A stretch of DNA of 64,000 bases from Elysia chlorotica (Eukaryota > Mollusca > Gastropoda > Plakobranchidae). The position numbers and the translations under genes were made by a program. The stretch lies in the NCBI GenBank assembly GCA_003991915.1, contig RQTK01000149.1, positions 647,184-711,183 on the forward strand, in the 5' to 3' direction. Below, one piece after another: positions 12,660-23,249 of the stretch (its first letter is position 1; the number at the start of each line of letters is the position of its first letter). The notes under the pieces are model-generated. The model saw only the letters and a list, made by a program, of their open reading frames with translations, had not been told where the DNA came from and ran no database searches.

Positions 12660-13290
12660 TTCAGATTAAAGAAATCAAAGCACAAACAGAAAAAAACAGG
12701 CTGGGAATAATGTTATTAATCTAACTATTTGCAGCCAGGCTGTCCCTCACTAAAGATAAAAACACATGAAAAAGGCTGTCTTCAAGAAAGAATAAAACAG
12801 GCTCGGAATTAGATCTATGTTTCTAACTTAGGTCCCTAACTTACCATAGAGATGCTGTACCTTGAAACAAAAAATAGACTAGTATTGATAATAAAAAGTC
12901 ACACCAGGGTATTCCTCAGGGATGGAAAAAAACAGGCTTGGATACGTTGTTTTTTTTTATTCGCAGCCAAAAAATATTCTTTAGAATTCAGGTCCTAGAC
13001 CTTCATATCTAGATTAGACTCTATGAATCACTGTATGTACGCATATTGTCCAAACTTTGCTACAGCCAGTACAGGTATTAGATCTAGATCTAGACCAGTC
13101 TTCAATCGAGTAGTTTTGTCCAGATTTTGGTGAATGTGCTATATTTTGCTCAAATCACTTTGGTGGTGCCATCCTTTAAACTTCAACTTGATGAAGGCGG
13201 GCATACACCAAAGAAGAAGAAGAAGAAAGTGAAGCTCTCTCCTAGTTTAATATTTCCTAAGTCTTAAAAAGTCAATTCAATGTGTTTGAA
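12660..13290. repeat. Segmental tandem repeat, copy 1
   Basis: Shares in order CAGGCTGGGAATAAT, TTAATCTAACTATT, GCAGCCAGGCTGTCCCT, AGATCTAGATCTAGA and CTCTCTCCTAGTTTAATAT with 13795-14320. Confidence 0.75.
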
Positions 13291-13564
13291 AATAAAATAA
13301 TTGCAATGCACAGTGGTGTTTATGTCTATTTTTTTTTTTGAGGGGGCTGGTGGGGGAAAAAACGCGTTTTAATAAAAAGATAAAGCTCTACCAATCTTTC
13401 GCCAAAAGTGCGTATTACTATGAAAATCTCTTACACGTTTATTTGGTTGTATTCAGTTGTTTATTTGAACACCAGTAGAATGCGGGCGGGGAAGGGGATG
13501 GGGACAACATATACAAGTTTATAAGGCCAGATTGGTCTGTCATAGATCTATGTTTAAAAGCAAT

Positions 13565-13790
13565 TGAATCTTTAGATCTCTATCTTTGTCTCTCACACTC
13601 GCTTACTCTAGACTGTCTCTCTGTATGTTTCCCTCTTTTCTCTCTTCACAGTGCGACTGACTCATGATCATGTAATCGAATCCTACCCACCCACCCCTCG
13701 AATTCCGCCCACCAAGCCATTTGATCGCCCACAGGTTAGGGACCACAAAACTCAAGGAGTGCCTAGATTAGGGATCCAAGTTGCTTGGGC
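13565..13790 (+). repeat. Dispersed repeat shared with 53 kb
   Basis: A CTCTCT-rich leader is followed by GACTCATGATCATGTAATCGAATC, CCACCCACC, CATTTGATCGCCCACAGG and GGGACCACAAAACTCAAG. The same order occurs at 53020-53185. Confidence 0.7.
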
Positions 13791-13794
13791 TAAA

Positions 13795-14320
13795 GTAAAG
13801 ATTAAAGGGGAAAAAATCCAGACTGGGAATAATATCTTTAATCTAACTATTCACAGCCAGGCTGTCCCTTGCTAAAGATAACAACATATGGAAAGGGATG
13901 TCCAGGTTTTAAAGAAGAAATTTAAAAACCGTCTAGGAATAATGGTTAATGATGCTGTCCCTTAAAATAAAATTAAAAATAGGGTAGCATTGGGAATTAA
14001 AAGTCACACCCAGGCTGTCCCTCAGTGATGGATACAAAACAACAGGCTGGGTATAATAACAGCCCAAAAATAATCTTTTAGAATTCAGGTCTATACATAC
14101 ATATCTAGATTAGACTTTATGAATCACTATATATGTACATATTTATGTCCAAATTTTACCAGAGGCACTAGATCTAGATCTAGATTAGTCTAGAATCTAG
14201 TAGGTTTGTCTAAATTTTGGTAGTTTCTCAAATCACCTTGGTGCTGCCATCCTATAAAGCGAGGCTCTCTCCTAGTTTAATATATATATATATTTCTTAA
14301 GTCTAAAATATTCAGTTCAC
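13795..14320. repeat. Segmental tandem repeat, copy 2
   Basis: Diverged second copy of 12660-13290, with several indels. Confidence 0.75.
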
Positions 14321-15265
14321 TGTTTTTTGCGTGAAATAAACTTTTAGGTTGTCCCCATGAGGTTTATCAAATGGATTCTACTATAATTATTCACTAGTCT
14401 GCAAATGACAAAATTTGGACATACATATAGTGCATAATAGCAAAATTTGGATAGAAATGCATTTATATTTTAAAGTAATTGAGGGAGAAGCAAGATACTC
14501 CCTATGTTTGGGCTCATGTCAGCTCAGTTACAATTATAATGTTTTCTTTCATTTCTAAAATACTAGTTAGGCCTACAGTCTATGTAAAAGAAAAAATGTT
14601 AGATTCCATAGCCACTCTATAGTATTTTTCTCTTGTTGCACAAAAAAAATGTTCCTCTAACTTGCTCACAAATTATAAACGATATATATCATCATTTTGG
14701 TAACCTAGTATAGGCCTAGATCTAAATTGTCTCTAGTCGTCTTTTTGGGCTCAATGGTCCCAAATGTAACTATTTTCGTACTGTCTGTTCTTTGAGGAGT
14801 GTTAATCTAGATCTAGCTCAGTCATAAAAAATGTTCAGTGTATGTATACATTAGGTATGTTTTAACCATTTGAATCAATATTTACTCATTTGTGTGGGGA
14901 ACTTATCAATTACTAAGAGATCTAGATTTAAAAAAAAGAAACTTATAAATATAATCTTTGAAAGCTTATCTTTTAACCAATTGGCATTTAATTAAGAAAA
15001 ACTTAAATTTTGTGTTCGGCACTTGCAAGAACAAAATTGTAACCAAACTTGTTTGTTTAATTTGAACACATATAAATTTCCATTGTGAAAAATGAAATAT
15101 AAATTCACTCTAAATGCTGTAATATGTATCTTTCCTTAAGTGTGCCATTGTGGATTGAATCCATTATAAATGCCAACTGACAAAACTGTCATGGGAGAGG
15201 TTGAAAGAAAAAGAGATTTTTGGTTTAAGAAAGGGAAGGTTCTCAAGAAAGAACCTTTATGTATA

Positions 15266-15269
<4 letters not shown>

Positions 15270-15298
<29 letters not shown>

Positions 15299-15300
15299 TA
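15270..15300. repeat. AT dinucleotide microsatellite
   Basis: Run of TA units just upstream of CAMLG exon 1. Confidence 0.9.
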
Positions 15301-15392
15301 TGGCCTTACTCCCAGGTGGATTCAATTGAAATACAATTTCAAGGGTTTTTTTTGCTTTTGTTTTTAATTCTTTTCTGTCTTTAGAGACCGCT

Positions 15393-17918
15393 ATGTCAGA
15401 CCTTGCTGCAGCCCAGCGTGAAGCTAGACGCCGCAAAATTACCCAAAATGCTCAAGCCAGAATGAACAAACTTCTTGGGCTACCTGGTGAAACAGGTAAT
15501 GAGTTGAAGTTTAGTGTTGAAATAAAATAAATCTAGTTGTCTAATTCTGCACTGTGAATTATTCAATAGTGCATTGAATCAAGTGTCATGTCAAAAGAAA
15601 AGAATGCTCTATTCAGCGTAGTGAGTTAATGCAATATAGTTAGTGACTGTAGATAAAAAGCCCCCTCTCCTTTTATGCTTGTGAAGAAATGACTCCATCT
15701 CTTTAGAATGATTTGAACTTCACCCATTACATGTTTGAGATTTTCTCATTCAATACTTAGATCTATCGGGTAAATGAATAGCATACACCTTATTTCTTGT
15801 TAAATGAAGGCAATAGATTTTGAATTAGCGATATCGTTGCGCCCATGACTTCAACAAGCCCTGCAACAGACAAACTATTGAAAAAGAATGAATAAATAAA
15901 GGAGTCTGATGTGTACTGTAGTATGAGGCTTCAGACTTTTCCCATCTCCAATTCAGCATTGAGAGCTTAGTCTGAGTAAAAATCAACTACTTAAGTTTTT
16001 TATAATAGAATGTCCTGCCATTGCTTTTTTCTGTCACTGTGTCAGTGATAGTTTATGTATAACCACCATTAAATTACATGCTTATTGATCTTTTTGGAGT
16101 TGCAGATGTGATATTTTTTTCCACCAAAAGAGCGTCAAGTCCTTATTTTTATCTATTTTCATGTTCAATTTTAAAGTTTTTGTTCTAAAAAGTTGCTTTA
16201 TAATTATTTCAATGAATATTTTTTAGAGAAGATTATAAGATTTTACTTTATTCTTGTTTGCGTCTTATCTTTTTTTTTTTTTTCCTTTTGGGCTGCAGAC
16301 ACAGAAAATGAGGCTATAATAAGGAGCCCTTCTCTAGAAGTTGCTCCTGACAGTAGCTCGGCAAGGAACGATGCGGGTCCAGCCCGACCTCCGTCACCAG
16401 CTCAAGCTTCACCTTCACCTTATAATCTCAGACGGAGAACCCAGAGGTCAGAGTTTTCAGTCTCACCTGACCAAAACACTGCACCGGTAGCACCGAAAGA
16501 AATGCCCACGGAACTCTTAACATCTGTAGAGGAAGATTGGTCTCAAGTTTCCGAGGAAGATAGTCAAGTATCTGTTTCTAGATTTCCTCCTGAGAGACCC
16601 TCAACATCTGATAATATTGATACAGAGGTGCCTGAAAATCTGGACGCAACACCTCAGACTGAGGACTCTCCATCAACTGAGATTCAACAACCTCTTAACG
16701 CCTTTGATGTAAAAGCTCTGGAATTGCTGAGAGTAGTTGTGTGTGTCACAACATCTTTATTTTGCAGATTAGTCCTTAGGTTGGGAATTGGACTTTTCTT
16801 GGTGGAGGCAAGTTTATAAGAGACAGTCACTCATAGTCTTTTGGAGCAATTTTAGAATCTCTGTACCATCGTTTTGCATGTAATTAATTTAAGATCTGCA
16901 GGCTGTTTTATTTCGAGATGTGAGGCATAAAAAAATTACCATTTTGTAATATTTTCTGATGTTTTAGGGGTTTAGGATATTTTTTTAGCCTTATAAACAT
17001 AAGGCAAATATTATGTTTATCCTGCAATGATGGGGGTAACCAGAAATAATTTGAGTAAAATTTCAGCCTTCCAGTTTGCTTCATTTCTTCTTCAAATAAA
17101 AAGTAGATTGAATGTAGAATGTTTGATTTAAAAAAGAAAATAGGGGGGGGGGGGGGGGGTGCTTTTTTTTTTTTAATTGGTGTTTCTTGCTTTTCTGCAG
17201 AGCATATTTCTTCCCTTTTTTGCCATGGAGTTGATTTACTCATACATCATAGAGGCTTACTTTAAGGTAAGTCATTGTTTTTTTCATTGCATTTTGATTT
17301 CTTACTTCTTACTAATCTCAGTTTTGAGAAAAAGTGGAGAGTGATTTTAGGTACATAATTACAAATACAAAATAATTTGATAGCTTGGTACCAAGTGCAA
17401 CCGTCAATAAATTCAAAATAAAAACATTTTCATGTATTTTATCATTTTCACATTTATATGTTATTGTTTTTTTAGATTGTTTGGTAACTTCGTGTTATAA
17501 TATAGAGTGCTGTAAATGTGTAATCTGCCTTTTTTCTTCAATAAAAACTTGATCGGAATTGAGGTTTACAATGGTCTTGTTTTACATACCCTTTCAAAAC
17601 GTAGCCATATATACAACGAAATGAAATGCAGTAGGATTTTTATGAATTATAATCTCAATCTATTTATAACACTTTACCAAAGATAAGAATTTTATTCACT
17701 TTCATTGCAAAAGATGTACTGCTTTATTTTTCCCCCATCAGGATGTTATCCCAGCACAAACGCAGGGAACATTGGTATCAGCTGCACTGATGCTTTGTGG
17801 GATAAAGCCAGAACTAATGGGTGTTTACCATAAAATCATGTCACATGTTGGCATTGTTATGAGTGATTTTTCTTTATATTTCTTTTCTTTTGTCGTCTGG
17901 AATGCTCTTATCTCCTAA
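15393..17918 (+). CDS. CAMLG: Calcium signal-modulating cyclophilin ligand (CAML), tail-anchored protein insertase subunit
   Basis: Coding exons: 15393-15495, 16299-16807, 17201-17266, 17742-17918, giving 284 residues (human CAMLG 296). CAML with WRB/GET1 forms the ER receptor that takes tail-anchored proteins from TRC40/GET3. The N-terminus has the basic motif REARRRKITQNAQARMNKLL, matching the family's GET3-binding segment (vertebrate [20 protein letters not shown]). Residues about 35-180 form an acidic, Ser/Pro-rich linker of low conservation. Hydrophobic segments follow: LELLRVVVCVTTSLF and on (end of exon 2), SIFLPFFAMELIYSY (exon 3), and two in exon 4 (TLVSAALMLCGI and SDFSLYFFSFVVWNALIS). 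Intron 2 uses a GC donor (GAG|GCAAGT at 16805-16813). Reading on past it gives a stop after four codons. An AG at 15383-15384, just before the ATG, may be a 5'UTR splice acceptor. A possible AATAAA is at 18514-18519. Confidence 0.9.
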
Positions 17919-18053
17919 GTTAGTGATTATGTTTTTTGGGTTTTTTTTTTTTTCTTATTTACTTTGTTAGTTCAACATCCAAAGTGCATGGGTCAAATCT
18001 TTAAAATGATTCAACTTTCAGTACAGCTTCTATAAGGGAAGACTAGATATAAG

Positions 18054-18082
<29 letters not shown>
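18054..18082. repeat. CA dinucleotide microsatellite
   Basis: Uninterrupted CA run. Confidence 0.95.
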
Positions 18083-18084
<2 letters not shown>

Positions 18085-18675
18085 ATATTGATTAAAATTG
18101 ATTGCACTTACATCCGTTTTTCAAGGGGTTATTTAGGTTTCCAAATGTACTAAGTAAGTTATATTAATTTTGCTTTAACTTATTTGTTCATCAAAGCAGT
18201 TAAATTAAACAATTTTGTTTGAAATTTTTTTCTTCGCTCCATTCTTGCAGAGGGAAATTGGATGTTTAGTTTGCATTGTTCTCTTTCATTCTTTCAATCT
18301 TTCTAGATTCATAATGATTTCATGCGACAGAAGTATGCAGAATAACTATTGCCGGAAAAAAATGCATGTATCAATTGAGTAAAACTTAAAACAGCTTATA
18401 GTTTTCAAACAGCTGCTTGAGAGGTTTAGAATCAGGACTATGATTTTCAGTGCATTGCATTAATTCATGCAGATTACTTGCACACAATTTTTGCACTTCA
18501 ATGATTGAAAACAAATAAAATATTTCCTTCTAGTACTACTACTACTAATATCTAGTACGTCTCATTTCATTTTAGTCCTGCAAAATAAAAAAAAAATCAA
18601 CTGTGAATATTTTATGACCCTTAGTCCTATAATATAGGTGTATTGGGAAGCATCATTATTAATTTCTTCCCTTCC

Positions 18676-18937
18676 CACCACAAACTGGTGTAAGTGGTAG
18701 AGATTGGTCTGCCAGTCGGGAGGCACCTGGTTTTAAATGCATGAATGCACCTGTTCCACTTTTGTGCTCTACTGGTTGAGTCGGTGTCAGTATAATGTGA
18801 CCGACTGATACAGAAGTCCAGGTATCCTTGCAATGTCTCTATGTGGCAACACGTAAAAATGTCAGATGTTAGTCTTTGGAGCCACCCACAATATAGTCAC
18901 AGTGTTGATGTTGGATGTTAAGCAACAAACAGCCCAA
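18676..18937 (+). mobile_element. tRNA-derived SINE copy
   Basis: Head AAACTGGTGTAAGTGGTAGAG, body GGTTGAGTCGGTGTCAGTAT and ATGTGACCGACTGATACAG, and tail GTTGATGTTGGATGTTAAGC match the family. The B-box is mutated (GGTTTTAAATGC). Confidence 0.7.
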
Positions 18938-19957
18938 CAAACAGTTCCCTTCCCACTTAGAATTGTTAAGTCATATAAATCTTAAAAGGCTCATCCAGCA
19001 TGTAGTACTTGTTGCATTGTGCTAATTTTTACAGCAGGCATAAAAATAGTTTGCCATGTTAGCCTGTTTTTCTATCTTAGATAAGTTTTCTTTTTTATTT
19101 TCAACTCTGGCTCAATAGATAGTAGTAAGGATAAAATTTGATAAATGAAACGTAAAAGTAATGACAAAAAATGAACTTATTTTCTACTTGCATTTTAATG
19201 GGAAGTTATATTCATTGCATTTTATTTGTCCAGTCTCGTATGCTTGATAATTACAACAACTAAGAAGGGCCTGAAAAGAAAATTGTCTTCACAGTATAAG
19301 AACTCTTGATCAAAACCATTGATTAACATGTATCACACTTTTTAGTGCCTAATGGTTTTGTTTGCATACTTTTTATCACCCATGTAATATGCTACAATAT
19401 ACTGCAAATTATTTTGTGGATTGATTTGACTATGTACAAGTATTGTTCTGGTTTGACAAAATTCGTGTTGAAATTCTATTAAAAAAGGACGTTTGGGTTA
19501 TAAATTCAATCCTTTTAATTTATTGTTTTCTTTATTTTGAGGTGAGAGATTTCGTTATGACATCTGTGACTGAGTGAGTCGTGATATACGTCTTCTCTAC
19601 AAAAAATCAGAAGACACCCTGATATTTTTTCAGATTCATGTATAATAAACTAAAAAAGTAGATGGAGAGAGACAGAGAGAAAAAAGGAAGGGGAGAGCAA
19701 GAGGGAGAGAAGTAATTTTTAAAAATATTTTTCTCTGACCTGATCAATCTAAGTTAGGCTGCTTTGGCATCAAACTTTTCCCTTGTAAACTTTCTCAATT
19801 TCTTCGTGGTTCAAAGCTAACTTACTTGGTGCCACAAAGGAACTAAAAAAGATTAACAATAACATACTATCATATTCATACACTAACTGCACATTCTGTA
19901 ACTTTTAACCTTTTAGAAAATATGATTGCGCCTTTTACCGCTTTATCAAATCAAACA

Positions 19958-20160
19958 AAATAATAATAATAATAATAATAATAATAATTACAATAAACTT
20001 TATTTCTATATGTCTCAATCTATTCACACCATTGCTCAAAGTAAAAAAAAATAACACAAGGGGCCCCAATATTTAAACGAGAACACAGAAGGCAGCTTCT
20101 TTACTCAAGAAACACTTCTCTGTTTACCCAGAAGCAGGGTTAATGAGATGTTAAGGGGGA
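19958..20160. mobile_element. Possible LINE 3' end with AAT tail
   Basis: An AAT microsatellite (19963-19987) abuts TACAATAAACTTTATTTC, like the 3' termini near 29.48 and 56.5 kb. The body is not clearly homologous, so this is tentative. Confidence 0.3.
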
Positions 20161-23100
20161 TTCTCTCAAATTGCAAACTCAATTAGACATCTCAATGAGA
20201 AATAATAAAAGTCAAATGTGAAGTACCTTATACATAAGTTGTGAAAACATGATCAATCAGATGCAGGTATATGTATGTTTTCCCGCATAGTGAACTGAAA
20301 GAATATACATTGCATTTGTAAATGACTCCAGAGCTTTTTGGGATTATATTCTAAGATTTATTATAATGCTTTTTTATCCTAACTCATAAATATTTTATAT
20401 ATTAATATTAGGGCAGTTACTAGATGTACGTATAGAACTTTTTTTTTTATTATGAACAGCAAAGAAAAAATTTTGGGGGGTATTTTTTAGAAACATAATG
20501 AACATGTTAGTTCATTGACCTCAGGAATGGCAGCATGTTGTATAATTGAAATAACCACATATCATTTCAAAGTATTGAGCCTGGTACTTTTCCATAGTCT
20601 TAAGCGAGACCTTAAGGTATATCCCATTCCCATCACATGTTCAGTCAAGAGAAATTCTGATCCGTAGAGGATAGGTTCCTAATTAATTTTCGTCCCTCTG
20701 ATCCTGTACTAGCGCTATAGCCTAAGCCACATTTAATTACCTTGGCAAGCAAAACATTTTGAAGTATGTTCTTTCTCTGAATACATCAGTAAAAAATTAC
20801 ATTTTAATCTACCATATTTTAAATTAATGTTTTCATCAGTTGCTTTTTTTTACCATTTTTATAGAGAAAAAAGAACCTGGCAGATCTATTTGATTTTGAG
20901 TTTGTTGGGTTTTTTTAAACTCATAGCCAACTTCTTCATGGCTATTTTTTTGTGCTCCCAGTCTCATCCACATTCATACCCATCAAAAAAAGTTTCTCTA
21001 GTTTGAAACGCAGGAAAAAAACAACTCAAATCACAGTTTTCAGCTACCTTTTATTTTAGAGAATCACCTGTGGACTCAACTTGTTGTAGACTTGGTGTTA
21101 CAGCTAACAGGGAATTACACAATGCATCACAACATTGAGATATGCTTCACTCAAAATATGTTAGAATCAAAGAGAGCAGAAACTTGTGCCTTCAGCAAAA
21201 GGAATGTTTTTGTGTTTCAAAGAACAAAACAAAGCAAATGCAAGAAATGTTAAACTTTGCTTTTTTTCAAATGTTTTTTTTTTCTATCTGTTGAGATCAT
21301 TTCTTATGATTTTTTTAAAATCTAATTCTAAGATCAGTAATGTTTGAACAGACTAAACAAAATTAAAGTATTATTGTCTACTTAAAAAAAAAAATCAGTT
21401 ACAAGGAAAATAACAGTGAACAATATTGCACTAAAAATAACAACAATCAGTGGTGATCACAAAACAGTAAAAATCAATGTAAACAATTTAAGTATAGTTG
21501 TATAAATAAACTTTGTGTCTTGTCAGTGGTTAAAAAAACCAAGGTTATGGAATCAACAAAGATCTTTGGAATAAAGTTTAAACATGTGTGCAACTGGATC
21601 TACGTTATTATATTAAGTAGAAATATATTTCAGCAAAAAGCTTAAAATGACAATAGTCTTAAACCTGACTGTATTGCAATAATATTTACAAATGGTGAAT
21701 TAGTGATACTGAAAGAGTTATATATTTGTTCCTCAAAGGGGAAAAAAGGAAATACTCTTTTTTTATGTTTTGAAAGGTCATGAAATTATATAACAATATA
21801 ATTTCAGTACAATCTGGTACAGTTGACATGTGTTTTTTGCTTATTGTTATCATGCTATTTTATAATACTTTCAAAAAAGTATGAAATGGGTCTAAAAGGC
21901 AAAAAAGTGTAAACTAACTTGAAACATGAGAAGAAATCTCTTTGCAATTATTTTTTTAAGCCTATGGTTGCTAAAAATTATTTGGTAAAATGTTCAACAA
22001 TTTCATATTAAATGTCAAGAGAACTGCAATAAATACTAGAGAGTAAAACAAAAACTAAAACTAGATTTGTAGAATTTTGATTAAATCTTTTTTCAACAAA
22101 AATTTGCCTCATTTTGATTTCTCATTATAAAAAGGTTGGGCTTCATTTTGATAGATACTTATAATAAAATCTGAAGCAATCCATTTCACATCTTATCAGT
22201 TTTTTACCAATTAAGATTAATAACATATCAGAATACATGTGTGTTAAAGCTTACATTAAAACCAATATTTTTTCATTAAAATAAATTGTTAAGCTGTTCA
22301 GTATGGTTAGACTACATGTACACAAGACAACAATAAATGGTTCACTGTGGAGTACAGTTGTTATGACAAACTTAGAGCAGATGTGGCACTTCGTCATATC
22401 AACACACAAGGACACATTTAAGTGTTAAACCTATAATTACCCTTTCCTTTCAAGATAAAAAACAGCAAACAAATTGTGTGTCACAAATGTTTTGATTATG
22501 CCGCAGGCAATTAAGTACCTCTGTTTTTGATTGTTACCAATTTTGCTTTTTTCATTTTTGGTACATTGAAATAAGTTTGATTTACTTAATTTGTGATATG
22601 ATATATAATCATACATAAAATAAAAATTTCAAAAGCATTTCATCAATTCATACTTATCATGTCTGACTGGTAATGATAAACCACAGTTAAGTAATCAGGA
22701 GAAAAATAGGTACAAAGAAATCTCTTAAACATTTCACAAATTTGGATATTCAAAAGAAGTAAAAAGATTTCCCATGACTAGTGATTTCTAACTTATTATT
22801 CATTTGTTGACAAAAGTCATATCACAGGAACACAATTCAATTTTAAAGCTCCTTAGAAATTAATTACATCTACATAGGTTTCAATAAGTGCCAAATGTAT
22901 ATTCTATTTAAAAATGAATTGATAGGAGGGGTTTTTACTTTCCAACCAACTGCGATTACACTTTCAAGTTTAAAATTTCATACAATAGGGGTGATGGTAG
23001 TTTTTTTACACTTGTATAAGATTTTTTTAAGTGCCCGTGCTCTTAAAAGGATACACACCACTTGCGTATTCAAAAGTAAAAACATTACAGAATATATATT

Positions 23101-23249
23101 TACTTCAAAACAAGAAAAAAAAATTGTGGCATGAATATCACAACTCCTAGAGATTCCATAAAAGAACTTAAAGTGAAAATTAGGCTTTTAAAGTAGGACA
23201 ATTTAAGTTAAGTTTTTCACTCTTGTTTCTGTTTCCTTCCTCCTTGCGT

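Larger units (their letters stand above)
7692..15392. other. Intergenic region between SPC24 and CAMLG
   Basis: The two genes are divergent. The stretch holds repeats listed separately, clusters of AGATCTAGATCT-like sequence, an AAC microsatellite, purine-rich runs near 11.35-11.55 kb and a LINE remnant near 11.9 kb. I found no conserved coding exon. A non-coding first exon of either gene could be here. Confidence 0.5.
17919..23249. other. Convergent intergenic region between CAMLG and the CPE-like gene
   Basis: AT-rich. It probably includes the 3'UTRs of both genes. It contains a CA microsatellite, one SINE and a repeat with an ATT tail near 20 kb. Nothing else recognisable was seen from about 20.25 to 23.2 kb. 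Confidence 0.55.

Noticed and set aside
16193-16298. Upstream extension of the CAMLG exon 2 frame to a Met in the intron
   Set aside because: The polypyrimidine tract and AG at 16297-16298 mark a splice acceptor, and exon 1 with the conserved RRRK motif joins in phase.
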